Origin: Planctomycetota bacterium | Lineage (GTDB): Bacteria > Planctomycetota > Phycisphaerae > WQYP01 | Assembly (NCBI GenBank): GCA_021790475.1 | Contig: JAJYDU010000011.1 | Coordinates: forward strand, 1 to 32,952 | Reading direction: 5' to 3' | Length of the DNA: 32,952 bases | Shown: in pieces, positions 9,606 to 18,115 of the stretch | Numbering within the stretch: position 1 is the first letter of the stretch | Layout: each line of letters begins with the position of its first letter | Made by a program: the position numbers and the translations under genes | The notes under the pieces: model-generated | What the model saw: only the letters and a program-made list of their open reading frames with translations | Database searches by the model: none | Told to the model about the DNA's origin: nothing

Positions 9606-10736
9606 TCAACCCCGTACCTCGCCGTCGTCTTCGAGGTCGTGGCAAGAGTCCCGGCCGGCGGGAACGCACAGAGCCGGGCGACCCGGTCCGTCCGAACCAT
9701 AGTGCCTTTGCAACACGCCCAACCAGTCCGCCGGGGATTGAACGCCGATGAATTCCCGCCGGACCTCGGCTTCGTTCGGGTGCAGCCGGGCATATTGGAT
9801 GGCGATTTTCCTCATCCGTCGCGAAGTCTGTTCCTGACCATAAATCGGGATTGCCAGGTGGAAGTGTTCGAGTAACGCCTCGCGCTGTTCATGGATGCGC
9901 GGCGGCGGAAGCGGCCGATTCTCCATCAAGGCGGCGAATTCGCGGAATATCCAGGGATTGCCGATCGCCCCGCGCGCGATCCATACGCCGTCCACGCCCG
10001 TGTACCGGTACATCCGCAGCGCGTCCTGGGCGGTAAACACGTCGCCGCTGCCCCAAAGCGGTACATCCGGACAGCGGCTTTTAAGACGCCGCAGAAAATC
10101 CCAATCCGCCCGGCCCGTATATTTCTGCCGCACGCTGCGGCCATGCACGGCGATCGCCGCAAACTCCAGCCGCACCGCCTCCTCGAAAATCATCGCAAAC
10201 GATTCGCCCGCCTGGGGGGAATCGTCAAGTCCCCGCCGCAGCTTGAGCGTCAGCGGACCGGGCGTTGCATCCCTCACCCGCCGCATGATCGCCAGCGCCT
10301 GGTCCGGTTCGCTTAAGAGATAACCGCCGCGGCAACGTCCCATCACTTTGCGCACCGGGCAGGCGAAATTCAGATCAATTCCATCAAAACCGGCGTCCAG
10401 AAGAATTTGCGCCGCCCGCGCCAGTTCGTCCGCTTCGCTGCCCATCAACTGCCCCGCCACGGGGTGGTCTTCTTCGCAAAGTACCACCCCTTTTTCTCTG
10501 CCCCGCCCGCCCGCCAGCAACACCCGGTCCAGCAGCGCTTCGCTCACCGCATAGGGACAGCCCCGGCGTCGCGCCACCACGCGCATAGCCATATCGCTGT
10601 AACCGGCCAACCCCGCCTGCATCGCCGGAGGAACCAGGCCAAATGGGCCTATGTGGCAGGTGCGGAAACCGGCCTGGGCGCCGGCGTTCGTGCCCCGGGA
10701 CACGGTTTCTTGAAAATTCTCTGTGTCCACGATCAT
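9606..10736 (-). CDS. dus: tRNA-dihydrouridine synthase
   Basis: PPAMQAGLAGYSDMAMR, VAGQLMGSEADELARAA, GFDGIDLNFACPVRKVMGRCRGGYLL, AVHGRSVRQKYTGRADWDFL, GSGDVFTAQDALRMYRYTGVDGVWIARGAIGNPWIF. Confidence 0.95.
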   Translation of the reverse strand: MIVDTENFQETVSRGTNAGAQAGFRTCHIGPFGLVPPAMQAGLAGYSDMAMRVVARRRGCPYAVSEALLDRVLLAGGRGREKGVVLCEEDHPVAGQLMGSEADELARAAQILLDAGFDGIDLNFACPVRKVMGRCRGGYLLSEPDQALAIMRRVRDATPGPLTLKLRRGLDDSPQAGESFAMIFEEAVRLEFAAIAVHGRSVRQKYTGRADWDFLRRLKSRCPDVPLWGSGDVFTAQDALRMYRYTGVDGVWIARGAIGNPWIFREFAALMENRPLPPPRIHEQREALLEHFHLAIPIYGQEQTSRRMRKIAIQYARLHPNEAEVRREFIGVQSPADWLGVLQRHYGSDGPGRPALCVPAGRDSCHDLEDDGEVRG

Positions 10737-10810
10737 CCATTCTCACCGCGCATGACAACGGTTGGTAATGTACCATGCGCCGCGACGGAAAAGAATCTGG
10801 AGAAAGCGGC

Positions 10811-11554
10811 ATGTCCTCACCCCAAACCATCCTGCTCATCCACGGTTTTCCCCTGGATTCGCGTATGTGGACGCCGCAACGATCCGCACTGGAGGCGGTT
10901 GGGTATCGCGTGTTAACGCCCGATTTGCCGGGATTCGGCCGGCGTAAACCATGGCCAATGGAAAATTGCTCCATGGAGTCGTTCGCCGATGACATCTATC
11001 GCCTCCTTCTGGCCGATGCCGGCGGTCGTGCGGCGGTGGGAGGCTTTTCCATGGGTGGCTACGTGCTGCTGGCGCTGTTGCGCCGCCATCCCGACGTGGT
11101 TACCGCAATTATGTTGATGGATACCCATGCCGCCGCCGATACGCCCCCGGCACGCGAAAATCGTCACGAAATGATTCGCGCCGTTCAGGAGCGTGGAGTC
11201 CAACCCGTTGGAGCCGCCATGGTTCCCCGCCTGCTTTCTTCCGCCGCGCCGGTGGAACTTCGCCGGGATATTTCCGCAATCATTGGCGCCCAGAGTTCCG
11301 TCGGGATCATCAACGCCCAGGCGGCCATGGCCCGTCGCGGCGACCATACCGATCTTCTCCGGCAATTGCGCGTGCCGGCACTTGTGGTCGTCGGACAGGA
11401 AGACGTCATTACGCCGCCGGCGACGGCCCGCGCCATGTGCGATAAAATTCCCGCCGGCCGGCTGGTGGAAATACCGGGCGCCGGCCATCTGGCGAATCTC
11501 GAGGCGCCCGCGGCGGTTAACAACGCACTCGTGGAATTCCTCCGCGTTCTGTAA
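10811..11554 (+). CDS. Alpha/beta hydrolase
   Basis: ILLIHGFPLDSRMW, VGGFSMGGYVLLALLRR nucleophile elbow (GFSMGG), GAGHLANLEAP catalytic His region. Confidence 0.92.
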   Translation: MSSPQTILLIHGFPLDSRMWTPQRSALEAVGYRVLTPDLPGFGRRKPWPMENCSMESFADDIYRLLLADAGGRAAVGGFSMGGYVLLALLRRHPDVVTAIMLMDTHAAADTPPARENRHEMIRAVQERGVQPVGAAMVPRLLSSAAPVELRRDISAIIGAQSSVGIINAQAAMARRGDHTDLLRQLRVPALVVVGQEDVITPPATARAMCDKIPAGRLVEIPGAGHLANLEAPAAVNNALVEFLRVL

Positions 11555-12002
11555 AGAGTGGCAATTTTTTCGGGAACAATCGCACACGCGGCGGAGCGCC
11601 CGACCGCGCCGCCTTGGTATCCCCCTATTTTCACCCCCTTGACTTTCTTAGAAGAGACACGGTGACGGTTTTAAACCGCCAAGACGCCAAGGAATATTTT
11701 GGGAACCGCCGGAACACGTTTTAGCCATAAGCCCTGGCCCGCGCGTGGCCGACGTGTTCACGCGGCAATGCGTCGAGTTTTTCGGCATGATCGGCACCCC
11801 TTCGCGTTATTTTCCGCCCGCCCTATTATATTTGTTTTGGTCGCACTCGCCCCTGCGCGCCAGGCTCACAACACAGGATGAACATCTGGATGCCACGGGC
11901 AATTTCCATGCGTCTAACCGGCGAGCCGGCGGGTTTATCCCGCCGGGCTTATCGCCGGCCTGTACACCGTATTGACAATACTATGCGTCCCCCCCGCGGA
12001 AC

Positions 12003-13079
12003 TCATTGCCCGGCACGGATGGCGGCGGGAAACTCGCCAACAATCGGGATCGTCAAACGATGTACCCCGTCACCGCTGTAGGTTACTATAACTGAGGACG
12101 CAATGAAGCCCGCGCCAGTTCTCGGTTTGATTAAAATCGCCAAGCCGGTCTGCGACCAGGCGATCACGGTGATCGAACGACTTCGCGCATGTACGGCGAC
12201 GATTCGCGGGTGCAAATAGGGCTCGAAGACGAACGCAAACCCGGCTCGGAGAATTCCGCTGTGGAAACGCCCGGGGCCGAAGATGAGCGACCCCGGCGTA
12301 ACGGCCAGCGATTTTTCCGGTTGCCCACACACCACAAGGGGGTCGCTAAACCGGCGAAGGATGCCGCGCGCCTCTTGCTGTGTGCCAACAACCCGTAATG
12401 TGGACGTTTGGGGAAAATCAGGCAGGTTCGGGCGCAAGGTGACCCTTACCTTGCCGAACTTACCTGGCGGCACAAGTAACCGCGTCCGTCTCACCGAGAA
12501 AAAGCTGCCGTCCACGCGCGGGACGACGATCCGCATCGGCCACGCCGTCGCATTGCTAATGAGCGCGAAGCTGGAAGGCGTCTTCCCAGATCCAGGAGTG
12601 AATGGGATGGTGCAAGAGCCCACGCCCAGCCCCGGTTCGACTGTGGCCGAAAATGTTCCGGCCAACAACACTTGGTCAGCCAGGCGCTTGGGCCGCATGT
12701 CGGAGACTGTGAATCCCCTGGCGTAATCGCCGGGGCCTGGTAGCGATCCCGAGTCGAAGGCTATAACCGCGCTCGTTGAGCGTCCCGGGGGTAGCATGGT
12801 TTTGTTCACAAGAACCGAAGTACAACTGCAACTCACGGCGGAGGTCAGGTGTAACTCCCTGCCCGTCTTGTTTACCAGAGTATATCTGCGCCTGACTGTT
12901 TGCCCCATTGCGATTTCAGGGAACCGGAAAGCTACCCTACTGATCGCTTTGTTCGTTAAGTATATCGGCGGGCGGCCGGCATGGCGGCTAAACCAGCGCC
13001 ACGCAACTATAATAATAACCAGTGCGCCGATTGTCACGAACGCAAGCAGGTATATGTAAGTAATTGCCTTGAATTTCAT
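12003..13079 (-). CDS. DUF1573-like membrane-anchored protein (copy B)
   Basis: N-terminal TM (ITYIYLLAFVTIGALVIIIVAW); RRRYTLVNKTGRELHLTSAVSCSCTSVLVNKTMLPPGRSTSAVIAFDSG resembles the DUF1573 Ig-like CxC core. Confidence 0.55.
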   Translation of the reverse strand: MKFKAITYIYLLAFVTIGALVIIIVAWRWFSRHAGRPPIYLTNKAISRVAFRFPEIAMGQTVRRRYTLVNKTGRELHLTSAVSCSCTSVLVNKTMLPPGRSTSAVIAFDSGSLPGPGDYARGFTVSDMRPKRLADQVLLAGTFSATVEPGLGVGSCTIPFTPGSGKTPSSFALISNATAWPMRIVVPRVDGSFFSVRRTRLLVPPGKFGKVRVTLRPNLPDFPQTSTLRVVGTQQEARGILRRFSDPLVVCGQPEKSLAVTPGSLIFGPGRFHSGILRAGFAFVFEPYLHPRIVAVHARSRSITVIAWSQTGLAILIKPRTGAGFIASSVIVTYSGDGVHRLTIPIVGEFPAAIRAGQ

Positions 13080-13162
13080 AGTCTATCCTTGTCTCTTATT
13101 GAACCACAGTCCATGGCGCGGCTCCCCGATGGGACACGGCAAAAGATCATCGCCAGGCGATC

Positions 13163-14206
13163 CTACCTGGCGGCGGCGGGTGTATTGTGGCCGAGCGGAA
13201 CATTGGGATTTTTATATCCATAAAAGTAGTCATGCGGTGGTACATGCCTACTGTCCTCGATAAAACTCCCATAGTTCGGCACGTAAACAAACGTCTTTGA
13301 CGGCAATCTGGGATTAATTCGGACGCGGTGGAACCTCATCACGTACATAGACTTCAATTTGTACGGGGAAAACTGCCATTCCCGTTTCGTGATCAGCCGG
13401 GGAAAATAATGCCCATGGCCGTCGCTGGAAAAATGCCGCTCTATTAAATCGAAGACCAATTTATTTTCCCCTCCGAACTGGACGAATACTTGCGTCCGGA
13501 GTATCTCCAGGCCCTTCCGCAGGCGTATCATGTAAACCAGGCGGAAGGAATAGAGGGGATACGGGAGGGACTTCCGCGATTTGTATACCACGACATAGGT
13601 GTGCCCCGGTTCGGGCGTAATTGACTTGAACTTAAAAAGTGCCGCCCAGGGCGTTCCGGGAACAAACGGCCCCACGCGCACTTTCAACTTCCACGCCGAG
13701 AAAGCGATCATCGCTTTCTTCAGGGATTGCAGGCCGAAGATAGAGAGGTAGCCAACATCCGGGATGCCAAGCCAATACCCAGGGCGGGTCAGCGTGACAT
13801 TCCAAGCGTTAGGACGGCCAGAAACGTAATCGGCCTGGGCGAACCATTCCTTCTTATCGTTGCGGACCCAGACGTTCACGGACGGCCGGTTCGGGTTCGG
13901 AATTTTTCCCGGGCCAACACGATCAGGGCCAACAAGGGATGCTCGGACGAGATTGTGCGGAATGTCCCATTGAAGGTGAACTTCGGCGGTGTAAGGGTCG
14001 GACACTCCGTACCATCCGTTGCCTACCCCGTATGTGTAGGTAAATCGCGCGCTAATGCTGTGAACCGCGTTGCGCGTGGCAGCAAGCATCGCCGCGACCT
14101 CGTGGGCCGTGGGAAGGGGGGGCTGTATGGTCTTGGCAGCGCGTGATCCGGGGATGGACGGCATTAACAGCGCCGTGACTGTGAGGATTCCGAAATAGCG
14201 ATTCAT
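13163..14206 (-). CDS. Secreted protein of unknown function (module B)
   Basis: MNRYFGILTVTALLMPSIPGSRAAK signal peptide at 14206 preceded by AGGAG (GCAGGAGTACCAATATG). Beta-rich sequence; vague resemblance to lipoprotein-carrier-type periplasmic proteins. Confidence 0.6.
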   Translation of the reverse strand: MNRYFGILTVTALLMPSIPGSRAAKTIQPPLPTAHEVAAMLAATRNAVHSISARFTYTYGVGNGWYGVSDPYTAEVHLQWDIPHNLVRASLVGPDRVGPGKIPNPNRPSVNVWVRNDKKEWFAQADYVSGRPNAWNVTLTRPGYWLGIPDVGYLSIFGLQSLKKAMIAFSAWKLKVRVGPFVPGTPWAALFKFKSITPEPGHTYVVVYKSRKSLPYPLYSFRLVYMIRLRKGLEILRTQVFVQFGGENKLVFDLIERHFSSDGHGHYFPRLITKREWQFSPYKLKSMYVMRFHRVRINPRLPSKTFVYVPNYGSFIEDSRHVPPHDYFYGYKNPNVPLGHNTPAAAR

Positions 14207-14797
14207 ATTGGTACTCCTGCTTTCACAACATATCCAATGAAGGGCCGCCCAGCCCATACGAACATAAGTGACAGAGTTGCCCGTGCGGGCCGCCACTGCA
14301 GGCCGGTCTGTTGCAGGCACTTTCACCGTGCCGTTGGTCGCAGCTTGATCACGTCGCAAGGCTTGCCTGCCCCGCCGGGACGAACCAATCAGCATAGCCA
14401 CCATCGCCGCATCCAGCAGGACGGTAAACCACGGGTTCACGTGCACCTGGCCAAAGCAGCCGCAGGATGCTTTTCCCGCCAGAGCTTCCCAGCAGGCATA
14501 GCCGCCAAAGAAAGCAAAGCAGCCGATTGCCGTGCGCCGGGCCGCAAGCGGCAGCGCCCCGCTGAGCAGCCAGAGTCCCAGGAAAATTTCCCAGCCGATC
14601 AATACGGGGGTGAATCCGGTTATTCCCAGCGGCGCCGGCATCGCCACCGGCGAATGAATGACCCGCCAGGCCTTCAGCCCCGCGGCCAGAAGCAACACCG
14701 CACCCGCGACAAGGACAACAGCTCTGGCCGGAGAAATCGCATCGGCACTACCCATCCGTCCCGCCATACCGGAATATGAAAAGTTTTTTCTTTTCAT
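14207..14797 (-). CDS. MauE/DoxX-like redox-associated membrane protein; frame continues without a stop into the downstream secreted-protein gene
   Basis: Several hydrophobic segments and a CGCFG motif (GKASCGCFGQVHVNPWFTVLLDAAMVAMLIGSS). ORF 13163..14833 has no stop before the next gene. Confidence 0.6.
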
Positions 14798-14988
14798 CCG
14801 CAATGACTCAATGTCTCGTAACGCCCGCAACAACCCGGCCCTTCACATCTACGCATACGTTCCCAAGCGAGCGCCCACTAAATACGATGGTGCACTGAAA
14901 CCGGCCAGTCGAACACAAGCAGGCACGTGCAATAGCACACGCACGACCTTATCGCGAGTCGACCGGGAAGAGCCTATCGTTCGTAGCT

Positions 14989-15621
14989 TCAACCTGCATC
15001 CGCTCCCTGGCGAAATCGCGAAATCGACACGCTTGTCGGCAATGACCGAAGCAGATCAGTCCAACCACGGATATAGAGGGATGATTCGACTTCGCCGCCG
15101 GGCGCAACATGCCCCAAATATATACTTTGTGGATATAATACTATGGGAGAATTTGAGACGGCGTCGCCACGAACAAATACCTTTAGCGACAGCCGATCCC
15201 TGTTGGATGCCGTCCGATACACGACTGCCACAGACTTGCCAAACGGGCCGAACGCTCCAGGAAATCCGCGGTAGGTGATGGAAAGTACGGCGCTGCCGCC
15301 AGGCGCCAGATTGCGCGGTGTGCAGCTTGCCGTGATGCAACTGCAACTCGGGATCACATGCTCTATCTCCACGATTCTTGCAGATTGGTTCGTCAAAGGG
15401 AAGCGGATGGTCGGGTGTTGCTGGGGGGCTATACGGCCAAAGTCGGCGAAATAGAATGCGGACAGGAGCGGACCCGCGCCGCTAGCCGACAACCCAGTGG
15501 CCGGCCACCGAATAAAACGCATCATCGCGAGAACAGCAATCCCGGCAAGCAGCACTCCAGTCACGAGCAATGCCGAAAAGGGGATCGGTCTGCCTTGTTG
15601 CTTACCAGTCAGCGTTTCCAC
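14989..15621 (-). CDS. DUF1573-like membrane-anchored protein (copy A)
   Basis: TM SALLVTGVLLAGIAVLAMM; TIRFPLTNQSARIVEIEHVIPSCSCITASCTPRNLAPGGSAVLSITYR. Putative GTG start at 15621 overlaps the stop of the upstream gene. Confidence 0.65.
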   Translation of the reverse strand: METLTGKQQGRPIPFSALLVTGVLLAGIAVLAMMRFIRWPATGLSASGAGPLLSAFYFADFGRIAPQQHPTIRFPLTNQSARIVEIEHVIPSCSCITASCTPRNLAPGGSAVLSITYRGFPGAFGPFGKSVAVVYRTASNRDRLSLKVFVRGDAVSNSPIVLYPQSIYLGHVAPGGEVESSLYIRGWTDLLRSLPTSVSISRFRQGADAG

Positions 15622-16841
15622 GACCAAATCCTCCGCCCGATCAGCCAAACAACAAATGCAAAACAAGCCAGTGATATCACCAATATCGTCCGCCAAAGCC
15701 ATGGCGACACACGGCTCCGCGCAGGCAAACCAGTAGCGCCGAGCGGGGGTGGCTTGGGCAAGACGGTTCTCGCGGTTGACTGAGCTGTGGAGCCGTCACG
15801 TGGTTCTTGTCCGTTCCCAACCGGTGCAGGCGGCTTGACAATCAAACTGCTGTCGTTCTGCTTGAGCAAAAGGTAAATCGCCGAGTCTGACATTTTGCGC
15901 GGACGGCTCTCGATGATAAAGCTGTGGTTGGTCCGTGTATCAAGCACACTGGCTCCTTTTGGAAATATGAGCAGATAACTGGATGGGATATTAGACTTCG
16001 AACCCAGTTTATAGTGCAGCCCTGTGAGCACCACTGTCTCAATGCATGCACCATGCAAACCATAAGGCAAAAATCTCGCAACAATCCGTCCCGGTAACTC
16101 GACGCCAGCGACGCTGCGGAAGTCCGAGCAGTACACGACATGCTCGCCGTCCCCTGGGGTCACAGAATCGCGAAAGCTAACAAGCTCAAGCATCGGTGTA
16201 AGCCGGAAAGTCCACCATTCAGTCCGTAGACCGCTGACACAGTTTACTACCAAGGTGTCGGCGCCACCGAGGCTGATCTTCATCTTCATGACATCCGCCG
16301 ATGTCAGCCAATGGCTGGCGCGCCAAGCCCGCAGCCCAAGCGCAACGTCAATCGTGGAATGCGGAAGCGGGGAGCTGTTGAAAATCTCGCCCAGCGGCCT
16401 ATTAGGCTCGTGGAGGTCCCAGATCAGCGATTCGGCGCGCTGCGGCGTATAGGTGTGAATTTCCTCGAGCAGCAGGCCAAGACCGGCACCACCGGGCACA
16501 ATCCGGCGCTCGTAAAGGGCCCGGCCGTGGAGAAACGAAAACCGGCATGTGAAACGTTGAATACCCATAGACAAAGACAAACGCCAATTCGGCTGGCTCG
16601 CCCTGAAACGTCTCCACCTCGCCACCAGGCTTGGAATAGGCGTATAATCAACCATCCGGTGGTAGGTAACCGTTAGATTCTCGATCTTTTTTATTCGGCG
16701 GATAACCCTGTCGAGGGTGGACAAGACGGACGCCGAAGAGGAAGTGTTCTGTGCGTGCGAGACCTCCGCACGCGCAACTCCCCTTGTCGGTAACTGAAGG
16801 ATCAGCCCGGCCAATAAAATTGCCACACGCGTAATCCGCAT
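15609..16841 (-). CDS. Secreted/periplasmic protein with signal peptide and C-terminal TM (module A)
   Basis: MRITRVAILLAGLILQLPTRGVARAEV signal; C-term PWLWRTILVISLACFAFVVWLIGRRIWSWKR TM with basic tail. Confidence 0.6.
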   Translation of the reverse strand: MRITRVAILLAGLILQLPTRGVARAEVSHAQNTSSSASVLSTLDRVIRRIKKIENLTVTYHRMVDYTPIPSLVARWRRFRASQPNWRLSLSMGIQRFTCRFSFLHGRALYERRIVPGGAGLGLLLEEIHTYTPQRAESLIWDLHEPNRPLGEIFNSSPLPHSTIDVALGLRAWRASHWLTSADVMKMKISLGGADTLVVNCVSGLRTEWWTFRLTPMLELVSFRDSVTPGDGEHVVYCSDFRSVAGVELPGRIVARFLPYGLHGACIETVVLTGLHYKLGSKSNIPSSYLLIFPKGASVLDTRTNHSFIIESRPRKMSDSAIYLLLKQNDSSLIVKPPAPVGNGQEPRDGSTAQSTARTVLPKPPPLGATGLPARSRVSPWLWRTILVISLACFAFVVWLIGRRIWSWKR

Positions 16842-16901
16842 CGTTGTTTCTCCGATTTGACCATCTTTCCATCTGCCGAATAACGACCTAACCTAACACG
16901 A

Positions 16902-17198
16902 TCAGGCAATCTGGCCACAGGGGTCCGAGCCTGCACCGCAGCCATTCACATTCGCAGTTCCGGAGCCGATCGCCATTGTGCAACCGGAGTCGGCGTAAAT
17001 AACATACGAACCGCAAGGTACCATCGATCCTGCTGAACAGTAGTACTCAAAGTCAGCACCACCCGGCGGGGTGCAGGCATTGTATGCTTCCGCTGTGAGC
17101 ACCCAATAAGCGTCGAGCTGCGAGTTCCAAGAACACGGTTGAGCGCAGCCGGTGTACAAAGTGCAGCACTCGTATTCCTGTGGTTCACTGGCAGCCAT
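16902..17198 (-). CDS. Small Cys-rich peptide (10 Cys in 98 aa); true start possibly at ATG 17236 with a frameshift
   Basis: MAASEPQEYECCTLYTGCAQPCSWNSQLDAYWVLTAEAYNACTPPGGADFEYYCSAGSMVPCGSYVIYADSGCTMAIGSGTANVNGCGAGSDPCGQIA; first gene of the minus-strand redox series. Confidence 0.55.
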   Translation of the reverse strand: MAASEPQEYECCTLYTGCAQPCSWNSQLDAYWVLTAEAYNACTPPGGADFEYYCSAGSMVPCGSYVIYADSGCTMAIGSGTANVNGCGAGSDPCGQIA

Positions 17199-17225
17199 CG
17201 CCGGCGGGCAGGCAAGGGGGGACGC

Positions 17226-17247
17226 GGAGGAATCATGGGGATCCTCC
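17226..17247 (-). promoter_or_regulatory. Inverted repeat around SD and start codon upstream of the Cys-rich peptide
   Basis: Plus strand GGAGGA-ATCATGGGGA-TCCTCC: 6-bp perfect stem, 10-nt loop containing the ATG (17236..17234); the SD AAGGAGG is in the stem on the minus strand. Confidence 0.4.
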
Positions 17248-17352
17248 TTGCCTACCGGCAGGCAGGCTTTTTACCGCACAGCCAAAGCCGGCACGGAGCT
17301 TCAGGCCGCCGTAAACTATTACACAAATATGTATATATGTCGTATGGTGATA

Positions 17353-17365
17353 CCCCCCCCCCCCC
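17353..17365. repeat. 13-nt C (minus strand G) homopolymer followed by (AT)n
   Basis: Direct reading: TA-CCCCCCCCCCCCC-ATATATATA-G at 17351-17375. Confidence 0.9.
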
Positions 17366-17418
17366 ATATATATAGTCCCGGTCCGGCAGCTTGTGGTGCG
17401 GACCTCCAGGTCTGCCGT

Positions 17419-17540
17419 GCAACGACTGCGGGGTGGGAGACCGGTCGCCACAAAGTCCCCAGCCCGGTACGCCTCGCTTGGCAACGACTGCAGGTCGGGT
17501 GACCGGCGCCACAAATCTCCATCCCGGTGCGCCCGCTTGC
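17419..17540. repeat. Imperfect tandem repeat, two copies of about 60 bp (period 62)
   Basis: Copy 1 GCAACGACTGCGGGGTGGGAGACCGGTCGCCACAAAGTCCCCAGCCCGGTACGCCTCGCTT at 17419; copy 2 GCAACGACTGCAGGTCGGGTGACCGGCGCCACAAATCTCCATCCCGGTGCGCCCGCTT at 17481. Confidence 0.8.
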
Positions 17541-18115
17541 TGAGGCGCGGCTCTGTGGCAATTCCGGCAGGCATGGCGATAAGCCGTCTGCGACTCTGGC
17601 GTTCCTTGGCATTGGTTTACAAACGTGCATGGTCAGCCTCGTTTGCGTTACGCACAGCTTTTTTTCACCCATGCAGCCGCAACATGCGACGCGGCTGTAT
17701 ACCGAATACTTGGATAGTCTAATCCAATTCCGATAAAAAGCAAGAGAAAAATTGTCGGCCCGCGGTCAGGAATGTTGTAACTACTGGTTATACTGGCACT
17801 TACGCGCCTATAAATTATGAAGAGATATTGAAATTCCACCGCAGGCGAAGATTATTCCAAGGATTTCACACATTCGCCACAGTGAACTCGCCATGGCGAA
17901 TCTACTTTTCTACTCAACGCCGAGGGCCCGAAGTATAGTCCCCAGAAAAGCATGATTTCCACACCGTGAACGGATACGAAAAAACTGCCGCGCGCATTCC
18001 CTGGATCGCCGGCCGCGCTATTTTACTTTTGCCCCGTCGAAACGTAACATATTCTCATGGATTGCAACGCCGGGGGATTTTCTTACCCTCCATCATTTTC
18101 AACAGGAGTGTTCCC

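Noticed and set aside
11560-12000. Possible small gene or ncRNA between the hydrolase and DUF1573-like B
   Set aside because: Short ORFs only (60-76 aa) with no start signals or motifs; the CGGTTTTAAACCG inverted repeat alone is too weak.
16946-17236. 96-aa ORF from the good SD-ATG as the real peptide gene
   Set aside because: Downstream of the first residues it is Arg/Thr/Pro-rich and overlaps the more protein-like Cys-rich frame; kept only as evidence for a frame problem.
17419-17540. CRISPR array
   Set aside because: Only two imperfect, contiguous copies without spacers and no cas genes nearby.
17527-17736. 69-aa plus-strand ORF in the intergenic repeat block
   Set aside because: Lies in repeat-like non-coding DNA; looks like a translated intergenic repeat, not a gene.
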